Part shown: positions 12,001-24,059 of the stretch, in pieces
How the letters are laid out: each line of letters starts with the position of its first letter
Position numbering within the stretch: position 1 is the stretch's first letter
NCBI GenBank assembly: GCA_033060915.1
Contig: CM065390.1
Span: 14,669,501 to 14,733,500, forward strand
DNA from: Euryodendron excelsum
Lineage: Eukaryota; Streptophyta; Magnoliopsida; Ericales; Pentaphylacaceae
Length of the DNA stretch: 64,000 nt
Direction: 5' to 3'
Notes under the pieces: model-generated
What the model was told of the DNA's origin: nothing
Seen by the model: the letters and a program-made list of their open reading frames with translations, nothing else
Databases searched by the model: none
Made by a program: the position numbers and the translations under genes

Positions 12001-15000
12001 AGGCAACTGTCATTAAACAGCATCAAGGGGATGCAACCCGTATATGAAAACCAAGAGATCACAAAGTGAGCCTATACACTCCTTACCCCTCCATATTTTC
12101 TACAAAATGAAAAAATTGACTGAGGTCAGGATTAACCATCCCTGAAAGCCAACTATATAAAATGGACAAAAAACTGCGTTTTGTTCTATGCAAGGGGAAC
12201 CCAATTCCTTGAAAAGATCTATGGTTATGTTCCCTCCAAACCAACCAGCTCATGCAAAAATTATGAGCCGCCAAATCGTAGTTCTCTTAGTTCTCTAACT
12301 ATGCCAAATCGTAGCTTTTGGCGAAAAGACAAACTATGCTGACTAGAAGAGGTCCTGCTTTAATGTAATAGAATAGAGGTATTTCTTCTCTAGAGAAGAT
12401 ATGGCCATATATGGAGCTGAATGACTCAGAATAATGCATGCCAAGAATAGGGTAAGATTTTTTTTGTTTGAGGATTTTTTTTTTTTTTTTTTTTTTAATG
12501 TTTCTCAGATTTGTTTTATTAAATCAAAGTACCTCTAAAATAGTGTAGTTGATATTTTGATTGAAGGAAGGTCTCAAATTTGGTTTGCATTTGTTTTCTA
12601 AACGCAGAGAGGGTAAGATTTTTCTTGTTTGAGATTTTTTTTTATGTTTCCCAGATTTGTTTTATTAAATCAAAGTACCTCTAAAATAGTGTAGTTGATG
12701 TTTTGATTAAAGGAAGGTCCCAGATTTGGTTTGCATTTGTTTTTGAAACAGAGAGAGAGAGACATGGTACTCCAGGAGTACAGAATAATGTTTCCCTAAA
12801 CCTAGTATCTCCAAAGAGACACAGAGAGAGAGAGAGACGTGGTACTCCAGAAGTACAGAATAATGTTTCCCTAAACCTAGTATCTCCAAAGACAGATTCT
12901 TATATTCTTTACCTGAGTCCCTCAATCCTTACATGCATTTCCATACTTCTAAATAACCACGAGAAGTCTGAAAACGAGTCTGAGCATGCATTTTCTACTT
13001 CCATCACTTGATTTTTTCTCATAGAAGTTGGAGAAATATTACCCAAACAATGAATGTATTTGTTAAAACTATCATGCATACGACACCTTTACGATTAATA
13101 TATTCCAGTGGTGTTTATTGATCTGATGATGATTCTCCACTTTGCTGTTTTAAGTATGGATTGATGTTTCACTTTATGAAGGGAGCAGAAGAAATGTCAT
13201 ATGAATACAACATCAGTTTCTTTTCCGGATAAACTTAAGTTTTAATCTTGTAGACATTTATGGGAATTCAGACATCTTCTGATGTTTTAGTGTGAGCTTT
13301 GTTTTTGTCTGTGTTCTGTATCTATTTTGGTATTCTGCAAAGTCTTAATCTGTGTACATTTCTTGGCTTTTCATATTATCAGCAAGATGTGTTGGATCCA
13401 CCTGAAGATTGTTTCCGCGCCAGGATGGTTATTACACTCCTTGAAACCTGTGGGCATTATTTTGATAGAGGTTCTTCAAAGAGGAAACTTGATCGATTCT
13501 TAATTCATTTCCAGAGGTACATTCTTAACAAAGGTGCATTACCACTGGATATTGAATTTGACTTACAGGTCAGTCTTACATATCTTTTGCTCCGATTTAT
13601 GTTAACATAGCATTGAAGCCCTTGAACATAGTTGCTGGAAAACCTGCTTTGAGGTGGGAAACCAATTTTCTTGGGAAATTTGATTTTGAAGCACGACCAA
13701 ACTTCTGAAAAGTTTAGAGAAAACCACTGAGAAACTTTTCCAGAAATTGTGGACATTCATTGGGCATGAAAACAATTGCAACCGCACCCACCTCCCCCCC
13801 CCCCCACAACCCAAAAAAAAAAATCAGTGCACCAATGGGCAGTCCAGTGGCCTTAAGTCACTCCCATAGGGTTTGCAAGTCCCAAGTTCATAACTGAACT
13901 TAAGTATTTCCCATTGTCAGTATTGTACTAGGATTACATGGTTAAACATCAGACGTAATAAGAATTATGACCTCGGGTGTTGGACCGGTGGTCCGTTGAC
14001 CCTAAGTCACCCCCATAGGGTTTGAAGCTCCCAAGGTCATAAGTTCCACATCGGAGGTGACACCCCAACCCATTGGCTTTTACTTGGGCTCCCAATGAGT
14101 TTTCAGTGCAGTGCTACTCCTATGGTTGGGCTGGTAGAATGAAACACGCCTTGGGGGTAGGGGCCTGTTACCCGCACAGGGACACCAGCTTGAGGTCTCC
14201 TCCTCCTTCCTTTTCACAAGAAACAAAAGAAAAAACTTTTTGATAATTCACTCATAATTGAAAGTTGATTTGATAGTTGCTGGGGACCTTCTATTCAATG
14301 CATAAAATACTGGGGATTTGATCTTCTACATAAAACAATACACTGACCAGGAAACAAAGTTACTAGAATTGGAATCAGATTTCATCTTAGTTCAGAATCT
14401 GAGCTAAGGTGAAATACAATTCCAAATCCAAGGCATGAAAACCAAGCTGTCAAACACAGCATTAGGAAAGAAAAATCTGGAATGGTAACTTTTGGTTGTG
14501 CCAGAGTATCCACTATAATCATATGAACCTAGAAGGAATATGGACTTATATCTTTGAAGAATTGCATCGAAGACAAAGGAATTTGCAAGTAGCTAGAATT
14601 TTAGGCTCTTTTCTACTATGCTTTGTTGAGGTTTTCTGCCCAAAAGAAAAAGGAAAAAAATCAGCTGGTGTTCGTTTACTGTTACTCGTGCATTTTTTAT
14701 TTCAAGAATCAGTTCCTTTCCTGTACTAGTTGAGCTTATAAATTGAAGCATTGCAGGACTTATTTGCGGATTTACGCCCAAACATGACCCGTTATTCATC
14801 CATTGAAGAAGTTAATGCAGCTCTAATTGAACTTGAAGAACATGAACGCACTATTTCTACTGATAAGGCCAACAGTGAGAGGCACTCAGACACGGAGAGA
14901 CCTCCAAGCAGGACTACTTCTGGCAGCATCTCAGTGAACGGACAAAGCCTTGCAAATGGCATTGAGGAAAATGGCAGAGTGCACGAGGTAATGGCAGATA

Positions 15001-16058
15001 GTGACAGTGATTCAGGTAGTGACACCATTGACCCAGAGGGACATGACGATGAAGAAGATTTAGATGATGAAAATCATGATGATGTGTGTGACAGTGAGGA
15101 TGATTATGAAGATGGGGGTGGTCCTGCTTCTGATGAGGATGAAGAGGTCCATGTTAGGCAGAAGGTGACACAGGTTGATCCTCAGGAGGAAGCTGAGTTT
15201 GACAAAGAACTTAGGGCTCTGATGCAGGTAAGGTGTAGGGACTTGTTGATAATAATAGTTCTGGTGGATTTTCGAAGAAATTATTTTTATTACAATACGG
15301 AAGTAAATGATGACAAATTCAAATTTGGGTACATCAAGTGAAGCAAGCTAAAAGAACAGTTGAGGTGTCGTTAGCCATAACTTGTCTGTTCAGTAACAAA
15401 CTTTCCTCGTTTTAGTAAGAAGATAATGTGGTCACTGAAGCAACTTCCCTTTGGTGATCATTGTTGGCATTACGTTCTTTTCAACTCATGACTAAATTGA
15501 GGGCTCCGCTGTCAAAGCTAACACTAACACCCATCGTTTAAACTGTAAATGCAGGAGAGCTTGGATTCTCGAAAGCTGGAATTGCGGGCCCGGCCACCGT
15601 TGAACATGATGATACCAATGAATCTATTTGAAGGGCCCACCAAAGATCATCATGGAAGGGGGTTTGAGGGGGAAAGTGGTGATGAGACATTGGATGAAGA
15701 GGCAGGAGGAAGCAAGGAAGTTAAGGTGAAAGTTCTTGTGAAGCGTGGGAGCAAGCAACAAACGAAACAGATGTACATTCCTCGGGATTGCTCACTCGTG
15801 CAAAGCACAAAACAGAAAGAAGCAGCTGAGCTCGAAGAGAAACAAGACATCAAGAGGTTGGTTTTGGAATATAATGACAGAGAAGAGGAGGAGCTTAATG
15901 GGTTGGGGACACAACCAACAGGCTGGATGCAAAGTGGCGGGGGCAGAGTTCCCAATCGGGGCCACGCATGGGAAGGACAAGGTGGGAGGGCTGCCGGATC
16001 ACGTCACCGTCATCCGCATTATTCTGGCAGTGGAATCTATTATGGCAGAAGAAGGTGA
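3078..16058 (+). CDS. UPF2: UPF2, nonsense-mediated mRNA decay scaffold (C-terminal ~883 aa, 5' exons outside window)
   Basis: UPF2 bridges UPF3 at the exon-junction complex to the helicase UPF1 in cytoplasmic nonsense-mediated decay. Coding exons: 3078-3254, 3411-3492, 4559-4849, 4973-5170, 5294-5395, 5813-6064, 6154-6372, 11144-11314, 13383-13568, 14757-15227, 15555-16058. All junctions are GT-AG and in phase, with the stop at 16056-16058. The first exon reads on from MIF4G-1 (SLAEALDMEPPVMPEDG), followed by a Lys/Glu/Asp linker (third exon). MIF4G-2 starts near LLQRLPGCVSRDLIDQL and MIF4G-3 near YIRKLLFSDLD. An acidic Asp/Glu stretch (about 15040-15160) and the UPF1-binding tail (AAELEEKQDIKRLVLEYNDR) follow, then a Gly/Arg-rich end. 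Plant UPF2 is about 1180 aa, so about 300 N-terminal residues lie left of the window. Introns reach 4.8 kb and carry transposons. Identity is very likely; exon edges were read by eye. Confidence 0.95.
7479..7930. repeat. 226-bp tandem duplication in UPF2 intron
   Basis: Two head-to-tail copies (about 7479-7704 and 7705-7930) share almost every base, including aaatctctgagct, the tgcaacacagcatgctac block and gtgtaatgttatcagaagta at their ends. The offset of the shared blocks is 226 bp. The paired similar open frames on the minus strand (both starting MSHTPTHVMSTQVTRVK) are only a product of the duplication. Confidence 0.9.
8772..9221 (+). mobile_element. Short hAT-like MITE, copy B
   Basis: About 450 bp, same orientation as the copy at 44403-44870. 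Shared landmarks in order are taagaaggtgtc, repeated ggacac motifs, aataacttgagatccaatt followed by an A-run, ttttcattatcttt, the attcc(t/a)at block, catgtc(t/c)tgca followed by Ts, and a gtgtccatgcttc end. It is non-coding, lies in the big UPF2 intron, and has no convincing target duplication. Confidence 0.75.
11989..12290 (-). mobile_element. 5'-truncated LINE fragment
   Basis: On the minus strand 12274-12083 reads as the C-terminal part of a plant LINE reverse transcriptase zinc-binding region, with the W-x-x-WREHNHRSF motif typical of these proteins. It is followed by a 3' end (reverse of ggtaagtaaagg) and a poly(A) tail seen as Ts at 11984-11991. The same kind of tail and motif occurs at 48188-48560 and 50674-51235. 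It inserted antisense in UPF2. The upstream boundary is uncertain and no target duplication was found. Confidence 0.7.
12450..12755. repeat. ~150-bp tandem duplication
   Basis: A unit beginning gggtaagattttt and running through attaaatcaaagtacctct to tttgcatttgtttt is present twice (about 12450-12610 and 12611-12755). Copy lengths differ mainly in their T-runs. UPF2 intron. Confidence 0.85.
12749..12897. repeat. 75-bp tandem duplication with GA tracts
   Basis: Immediately after the previous duplication, a 75-bp unit (GA-run, then tggtactccag, then tttccctaaacctagt) occurs twice, at about 12749-12822 and 12823-12897, with two or three differences. The symmetric open frames seen here on both strands are artefacts of this repeat. 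Confidence 0.88.
13830..14215 (+). repeat. Possible SINE-like or other short repeat
   Basis: Two related blocks about 150 bp apart (near 13838-13890 and 13983-14040) share taagtca-c-cccatagggttt followed by cccaag(t/g)tcat. The spacing of a gcagtccagtgg (box A-like) and ggtttgcaagtcc (box B-like) motif resembles a tRNA-derived head. A stretch of poly-C/poly-A (13794-13823) precedes it. It lies in the UPF2 intron 13569-14756. Without family comparison this is only a suggestion. Confidence 0.35.
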
Positions 16059-16600
16059 AGTACATTAACTTATAGAGCTTGAGAGGTGGCTTCCGCACCC
16101 TTGGCTCTCACCCACGTTAAACCACTCTGTCGATGATAGATATCGATGCTAATATCACCAGGTCAATCACCAATCGGGCGAGATATATCCCCTTGTTGGT
16201 GATGAACAGATCACTCCCTACAGCACGAAGACGGACTTTTTCCCTTCTTTCTCGACTTAATTGGCAAGGTTAGTATCCTATTCTCATTGTGTTGCTGTAA
16301 GAAGGTGGCATTTTGGAAGAATCCGGTGTTAGATAATTGGTGGCCATGGAATTTGAAGTGTGTATGGTTTGTGCTGTGACTAATATTTCGCTCGTGGGGA
16401 CTGGAACTTTTCGAACCAGTGTTTGCCTATGTATATTTTGTCTATTACATGAAGAAAGGTTGGATGTGAGATTCTTGTGTCACCGCTCTTGCTTACGGTG
16501 TTGTTTCCGGTCTCTGGTTTCGTCTTATGGAAATTGCCAAACCAAAACTTGTCTTCTGGGAAATTTCTTAATACACCCCATATTTAGAATATTAAAAAAA
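16059..16600 (+). other. UPF2: Probable UPF2 3' UTR and flank
   Basis: Directly downstream of the UPF2 stop the DNA is less AT-rich than the desert beyond it and lacks a credible open frame, as expected of a 3' UTR of a few hundred bases. No clear canonical poly(A) signal was pinned down, so the end is a guess. Confidence 0.4.
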
Positions 16601-17087
16601 ATTGTTTTATGAGTTTTCGAAAACCGTTTTATATAAGAAAATGAGAATGATGGTGCTATTGAAGTTTCCATTGTTATTGTATTTTGGGAAATGCAAAAAC
16701 AAAAACGGAAATGAAAATTTTGAAAACAACACCAAACACTCTTGTACCAAACTTTGTGGTTTCAACATGGAAGGTATTTTGAATCTATATTACTGGTGAC
16801 TCCCATAATATAAGTTAGAATTTAATAACAGGACTTGTATGTGTTAGCAGCATACTATCTCGAACAAGCTGAGGAAGTTATCCAACTCTAAAACCATCAC
16901 CATCTAATCTTAAACCTTCCATGGTTGGGAGAACCCAGCTTACTACTCTCAAACCTTGTTGCTTAGATCTCTGTTTCTTTTATTTTTTATTTCCTTGGGC
17001 TGAAAGGCTAGGCTATTTCAGTAAATGTTGGATTGCATTGTCTTTTCATGTGCACCATGCTAGCTGGAGGAAAATAATAATTTTTCG

Positions 17088-17368
17088 ATCCTCTGTTTGG
17101 TTCGTAGTTTGGAGAGAAGTCAAAGAAATCTAATGAAAAATAAGGGAAAGTAATTTTCTCACTTTCCTTTTATTTTCTCTCTCCCCCTTTTTCTTAATAC
17201 TTGCTCTTATTTTTTTTTTTTTTTCTTCATATTTCCTATAAATTTCAAACAAGGAAAAGTTGTTTTCTTTCCATTCTCTTTGCAAAACCAAGCATATGAA
17301 ATAAACCACTTTCCCTACAATTTCCCTCTCACTTCCCTTTCCCTTCCACAAGTCCCAAACAAGCTCTT
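17088..17368. mobile_element. Candidate MITE
   Basis: The left end (ctctgtttggttcgtag) and the reverse complement of the right end (agcttgtttgggacttg) look like imperfect inverted repeats, and the inside is self-complementary purine/pyrimidine-rich DNA (gggaaagtaa... to ...ttccctttccc). Plant MITEs starting near 'gtttggtt' are common. No target duplication was confirmed. Confidence 0.4.
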
Positions 17369-17565
17369 AACAGCAGCCTCATCCTGATGGTTGCACTTTC
17401 TTATATAATATTACTCTTTTAACATTTAAGTAGAGTAGTTAACTTTCGGTTTCTAATTAACTTGAAATTTAATAAGCACAACAAGTATGAGAGCATAAAA
17501 TCAAATGGTCATAACAAAGTTATTAAACTTAAAACCAAATATAGCGTACTTGTGAAGAAGAGTGG

Positions 17566-17634
17566 AGATGAGTCAAACCCACGACTTAGGTGTGGGGCGG
17601 GACATCTTTAACCACTGAGTTGCTCCTCACATTA
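17566..17634 (-). repeat. tRNA-like head (SINE remnant?)
   Basis: Read on the minus strand this has gagcaactcagtgg, resembling a pol III box A, and about 40 bp later gtgggtttgactcatc, resembling box B (ggttcgantcc). It does not fold into an intact tRNA by eye, so a tRNA-derived SINE head or decayed tRNA is more likely than a working tRNA gene. Confidence 0.35.
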
Positions 17635-18589
17635 TGTATGATTTACCTAGCAAAAATTATGTACACCTCTATTTTGCCAAAAACTCAAAAGCTTTCAAAA
17701 CTAAGCATAGTTACAATTTCGGAATTAATCTGCCAAATGTGATTTTGTCAAATTTTAAAAAACAGAAATCAGAACCGTAACCAAACGGCTAGCTCATCTG
17801 GGTTTGAGCCCTAGCCCAAACTACATTTGGGGAACTAACACAAGATGAAGCACCAAGTTAGTGGGCCAGCCCAACTCATTGAACAGAACAACTTATCAAG
17901 CCTTTTCTCAATACTATTCTTTGGACTCAAAAAGGGACCCATTACCTTGACCCATAACTTAGCCCCTTATCTTATACCTATTGCATCCAACATGGATAAC
18001 CAGGCTTGTTTTGTACCTTAAAAATTCCCTATGCATTGATGAAAATGAAAGAAAAGAAAAACAAACTTTCCTCGTTATTCAGTCAAGAAATAAAAATTCA
18101 GTAAAAAAAAATTAGTACCCGTGATCTTAGATACTACTTTCGCTATAATCTGCGTAGTTGATGAAGCTCTCACTGTAAAGATGAAATTTATGAAATTATG
18201 ATATTAACACTTTCCTTAAGCAACTCCATAATATATAATTTTTTTTCAGCTTTCTAAAAGAGTTTTTTTATTTCTTTTTCAACAACTTCTTTCAGCTAAA
18301 TTTAATTTTTCGTGGAGGGTGTTGACAAATATTGTGGAAGAGAGTAAAAAGAAAAAGTCTGATATGGTACCTAATATGGGCATTAAGGCCATAATAATTA
18401 TTATTTGCATCATGATTTTTTGTCTTTTGTTCACGGGAAGGAAGTTCTATGCTTCAAAGAGGGCCATTGTTTAAAGGTTCTTAACAATGATTTAATTACA
18501 TCATGGCATACTAATTCACAGTTAGGAATATGAAAACACTAATCATTTCACCAAATTAGAATCAATTTTTTTTTGTATCTAGAACATTA

Positions 18590-18800
18590 AGAAGTAAATC
18601 TAACACGTGGACGGCTCAGATCCAAACACATGCGTGGAAAAACAGAGGAAGGACATGGTGGGAAATAATGGAAAAGATATGACCAAAACAGGAGAAAATG
18701 GGGTGAAGACTTTTGGTACGAAAGGAGAGGAAGCGACCACGTCACCCAAAACGCCAGTGGGGGCATTAAAACCTCGTACCCTTGCCGACATAAGTACACC
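18590..18800. promoter_or_regulatory. GC-richer patch with ACGT-core motifs
   Basis: In the AT-rich desert this patch contains acacgtgg (18604-18611), ccacgtcacc (18738-18747) and the block ggacggctcagatcc, motifs often met in plant promoters. A 79-codon open frame at 18607-18846 overlaps it but shows no recognised domain. No gene start could be attached to it. Confidence 0.3.
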
Positions 18801-21117
18801 ATACACATTGATTTCTTATCTCCTTTTGACAATATATTATGTATGAAAACATATATATAAATTTATATATACAATTATAGACTATGCTTTTGGTGGGTGA
18901 TACATATAATATACGTATATATATTATAATAATATATAACTTTTTAATCATTAAGCCACTTGCAGGGCCCTTTCTTTTTCCCATGACCCCATATCATAAT
19001 CATGTTGTCATATCATAGTAATGTACTTTCCTAGAAAATTGTTAAAATATGAAAAGTATCAAACAATAGAAAAATGTTTTGATTTTTCTTTTGAGGATTT
19101 ATGAGGTCTTGGACTTTCCTCAGGGCATGGGTTCCAAGGTTTCAATGAGGGGTTTCATTTTATTTTGTCTTCTATGACTTGAATTTCCTTGCCAAACAAT
19201 TTTTTTTTCACTTCAATATGATTAGGTACCTGAACTTGATCCTTCAAATATTTGATTTTTAATAGATTATTTTGATTTGTCGATCCATTTTTTTTTTAAA
19301 AATAAATATTAAGTGGTGTGATAGTAATTACTGACATTTATATTTAACTTTTACGCGTGTTAAAATAAAAACTGTACTTAAAATCCTAAACACCTGCTCT
19401 CTTACTTATTTTATTTGCTCCTGTTCTTTATTGAATATAAATTTCTTCCAATTATAGAATTCATATTTAGGATTCAAATACCCAACCAACCTTTTAGCTA
19501 TAATTTTAAATTTTCGTTGCTTCAAGATGTCGGCAACTCTTATATATTCTTCCTTCGATCATTGAGATTCTTCAAATATTTGAATCAATATTCAATTCTC
19601 ATCAAAACGTCAACTTTCTTTTCAAGTGTAATTTGGTCATTTTCATCATGCCCATTATCCCACCCCCTCTTCCCCTCCAACTATATATGTGTGTATATAT
19701 ATATATATTCTCGTTCATGGAAATAAGGTTACCAGTATTTTAATGGGCAGTCCTTTCAGCTAGTGTCACCTGAGAACAAAATGTATAAGAAAACTACTAT
19801 AAGGTAGTTCCAATTATACTCATATCACAATGTATATTAATTTTATATTACAAAATCTATTTTCTTGTTGCTTTCCATGTCAAAATTTTACATAGTACTT
19901 TGACAGGTTTGGTTTCTAAACTATTACAGGATGACAACCAGTGCTACAAAATAGGGTTCATATACTTTTGGTAGATTATCATCAACTTGAAAATGACATA
20001 AACATTTTTTTTAATTATGAGTGATAATCAAGAAACATGTGAATCCCTTTTTTCATTGAAAAGCTAAAATATATAATTAAAGAGAGAGCTAAAATATATA
20101 ATTAAAGAGAAAACCACATCCATAAAGCTTGAGTTTCATACAAATAGAATGTTCAACCACCAAGGGGAAGGTAGCACCTATCATTTATATATTAGTTTAG
20201 TTATAATTTTTACTTTTCATATATTTAATGAGTTGATAGTGTCAGGCGGATTTTGTTTTGGATTGTCAAAACTTGAAACACAAATTTTTACCTATTTAAA
20301 TAATTCATTGCAAATGTTTCTAAGTTCAAACTGGAAAAATATATTAGTATACAAAACTAAATTTATAAATGAAAATTAGAACCAACTTCCATTTAGTTTT
20401 AGCAAAATATTAAAAAAACGACCAAACAATTGTTTTTTAGACAAATAATGAATATAACCCACCATTCACTATATAAAATTTTTAATGCTTATTGGGTCAA
20501 GGCTTTAAGGAGAGCTTTAATTTGTGGTGTTGAAGGTAAAATAGATTTTTATTGAAATATTGTATACATATTATATAAGCAAGTTACCCAAAAGCTGGGG
20601 TGTCATGGTTCCCTCTCTAAATAGTGCAATCCCAACCCCCAGCTTATCATAACATATGAATTTGAGTGACAATCATTGATATTACCGTACCAATAAATAT
20701 TTTTTGTCCTATTTAGCTATCTCATAAGCACAGCATTAAATGCAAATTTCAAAAACTTCAATGCACTATGTGATAGTCTTAGAACTTTGGATTTTAGTTT
20801 TTAAGTTACTAACCATGTAAATTTTTTGAAAAATATTATTTTTACAAAAAATTTATATAAATTTTGTATATAAAATGATGTGACAGTGACTATTTTGTAA
20901 TTAAAAATTATTATAATAGGTGTTTATTTTAAAATAAAAAACTTTTGTTAAGACACATTATTTTATAAAAAAATTTATATAAATTTTTTATTTATATAAT
21001 ATTACTCAAAAAGAATTTATAAAAACGGAATTTTAAAATACGACATGTATATATTAAACTTTACAATTTTGATATCCGTTTGCATAAAAAAAAATTAAAA
21101 GAATAAAAATTAACTAC

Positions 21118-21440
21118 TGTGTCACGTGCTCACACAGTGTACGGTTTCCCATCAGACATAACTTTTAGCGGTTTCTGCTCCACGCGCTTGGTACCGCCTG
21201 TGCAAAATCAGAAAAGAATAATAGCTTTTGCTGACGGCTCACCGTACCTTATCCACCACCTCTGCTAAAGAAGGGTTTTCCGTCTACGTGGCAGTCATTC
21301 GTTGGGCTAATGTGGATAGAAGTTGATTCCTTGATCGTAACTAGGAAAGCACTTAACCGGCTGCAGCCGATCAGACCGTCAAGGGACAAAATTCCACTAC
21401 AGCCGTAACACGTACATGTCCATATATAGCCAACCTAACC
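21118..21440. promoter_or_regulatory. GC-richer promoter-like patch with G-boxes
   Basis: The block has gtcacgtgctc (G-box core cacgtg at 21124-21129), ctacgtggca near 21283, cgtacatg near 21412 and a TATA-like catatatagcc at 21421. It stands out against flanks that are almost pure A/T. No coding frame follows, so it may drive a non-coding transcript, be a distal element for the AP2 gene, or be TE-derived. Confidence 0.3.
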
Positions 21441-23124
21441 CTTTTGTTGTGCCTTTAGACTTTATCTATCATGTGATCCACATGTTATCACAGATATTTA
21501 AACTAGAACCACCATTCTATGATTGTATCTATCTACCACGGAGTAGTTGGTTTAGTACCTAAAAATTTAAAATTTTTTGCTCAATGTTTACGTTAAAGTC
21601 TTTATAATTGTTAAGCGAAGTTAAATGTAATCTTTATGGCTTAAAGTATGCTATGAGACTTAAGTTTCGGTCCTGACATAGATGATATATAATTTTTTTT
21701 CAAATAATTATGTAGTGTTAAAGAACGATACTCTTGATAAATGTGTAGAATAATTTATTTGTATATTTATTTTTAATACTAAAATATTTTTTATCTAACC
21801 ATCTATCGAACCTATTAATGTGTTAGGATGGTATGAGTCCTTGGGAAGGGGTTACATTTTGCACATTAAGTGAAAAATAATGAGGTACTAAATGAATAAC
21901 AAAGGAAACAAAATATTATTCTTTTAAAAATTTTATACAGAAACTTACACCAAAATAATATGTGGGATAGTTTTGTAACTAAAGAGCATTTTGATGGGTA
22001 CTTCTTTGTTTCAATAATAGGTCCGTAACTTAACCACATCATTCTTTAAATTTTTTCTGCATGTATATCATTATTCATTACCTTAAGCAGAAGCTATAAA
22101 ATCACTTTTTTTTTATGGTAGTTTATCAAAACACAAGTGAATTGATTACATGTGGGTTGATTAATACGAATTCCACTTCCTTGTTTTTTAAATTGAAAAA
22201 ACGTGAGATTTTGTAAGAAAGTACGCAAGGATTACTCTTGAACTAGACTCTCAAACATATTTAGTATGTTCAATTCATGAAAGAGATGGTTGTCTTCAAA
22301 GTAAATGAACTAATTTAGTGTGAGCTAGTTTGTTTAATTTATTAAGATGTTAAGCTTGGCATGAAATAACTCTTTATTATACTTGTTTCATGGGCGTTAC
22401 CTACTAAAAAAATTTAGGCCTTACCTACTACAAAAAGATTATGATGATTATTAGCTATCGCTAATGTTAAATTTCATTTAAAGCAGTAAACCGGTGATCA
22501 AGGCGAAGCTACATATAGACCAAGGGCCCTAGGGTACTTGAGTTTGAAATTTTTTGTTTAGAACCTATAATGTTTTAAATATTTATACTAAGAAAGAAAT
22601 ATTATGCTGACCTTCTAAACTTCAAAAAAAAAAAAAAAGTTCCACTCCGACACCCTAAACTTTTAAAATATTTACCTAGCCCCTCTTAATATAATTTCTG
22701 GGTTTGCCTTGTTTGTGACAATATGTGGTAGTTAGATATGGCACCTTTTTGCAAATTGATTCTTACAGTATAATTAAAAATTTAACAAAATTGTTAAATT
22801 CACGTCAATGATTTCAAAACCATGTTGCCTTTATACTGGGACCCACTTGCTCCTACCGAAGAAAAAAACTTTAGATCCAAGAAAAATGACTATGAATTTA
22901 GTATTCTCTACCATCACTAAATTAAGAAAAGTTTTCATTATTTTAATTGATCAACCATAGCCCAATAGATGGTAGGGTTGAGTCCTCGTTAAAACAATCA
23001 AGGGTGCTAGTATCAGTTATCGGTTATCATCACTTACCATCTGATACTAGCTACCTTATCTAAGACGCACCATCAACTAGTGGGCTCCAATTAAAGTGAC
23101 TTAGCACAAGTTGACGAGTAAGGG

Positions 23125-23675
23125 TCATAAAAAAGTCTGTGGCCCATGGCCCATCTCATGCCTAAGCTTGGCCCAAGCCCTTAGCAGTACAGGCTAGGCT
23201 TGGGCTTGATTTTTAAGCCTATAGGTGGCCCATGGCCCGGCCCAAAGAGCTTGCAAATTTAAAAGTTTAAAACAAAGTTACTGCTTTGGAAGAGTAGTGC
23301 AAATGATTGACAGATGTGTGTGTGTCAACTTAGTTGGGATATACTTATACTGTAGTGATGTAGTCCCTCTCCCTAACTCCAATTATTTATATAAAAAGTA
23401 TCAAAATATATGGATGATTTGATATAATTATGTATTAATATTTATAACAAAAAATTTCTTCTCATCTTTGATTTTTTTTAATGTGGTAAAAAGGTAACTT
23501 TTTAGCCTAGCTCGAATTAAGGTAATAAGGCCCAAATTGGACAAGTCCGAAGCTTAGCCTGTAAGCCCATAGATAGGGCTTGGGCCTCATTTTTTTGCTC
23601 AAACCCAAGTCCGGTTCAACCTGGCCAAAAACGGGCTAGGCTGACCTAGCCCAGCCCATTGACGGCCCTTTAGGC
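23125..23675. mobile_element. Candidate non-autonomous hAT element with GGCCC-rich ends
   Basis: Both ends are dense in ggccc/gggcc motifs (tggcccatggccc, gcttggcccaagccc at left; ctagcccagcccattg at right) while the middle is AT-rich. The left end aagggtcat and the reverse complement of the right end aagggccgt are similar. This is the usual layout of plant hAT elements with sub-terminal transposase sites. No 8-bp target duplication was confirmed. Confidence 0.5.
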
Positions 23676-24059
23676 GTTGTCCTATGATAACATGAGTTGG
23701 TGGCACACTATAGGTTCCTCAAGATGTTTTAGTGGATTAATTGCCTTGTTAATGAGGGTGGTCCGGAAAAGGAAAATAACAAAGGTTACAAGGGAGATTT
23801 TAAGGTATAAGGTTACCGCAAGAGGAAAGGTTCTACGTGGGAGAGTGTGAAGATTCTCGTGACTATGTAACTTTTGACCAATCACCTTTCATCTTTTTCA
23901 ATACGTGACCTTTCGTGTGAAGGGACGAGAATTGGACCGCCCAGATTTGTCCACCCAATAAACCCATTTTTGGGATGATTGTGATGGGTTGGGAATGATG
24001 TGTCTCCCTTGACAAGACCCCGTCTCCACTAAGTTTCTCTCTCCTCCATTGTTGATCTT

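Noticed and set aside
12703..13011. Repetitive-looking ORFs on both strands
   Set aside because: Product of the 75-bp tandem duplication with GA runs.
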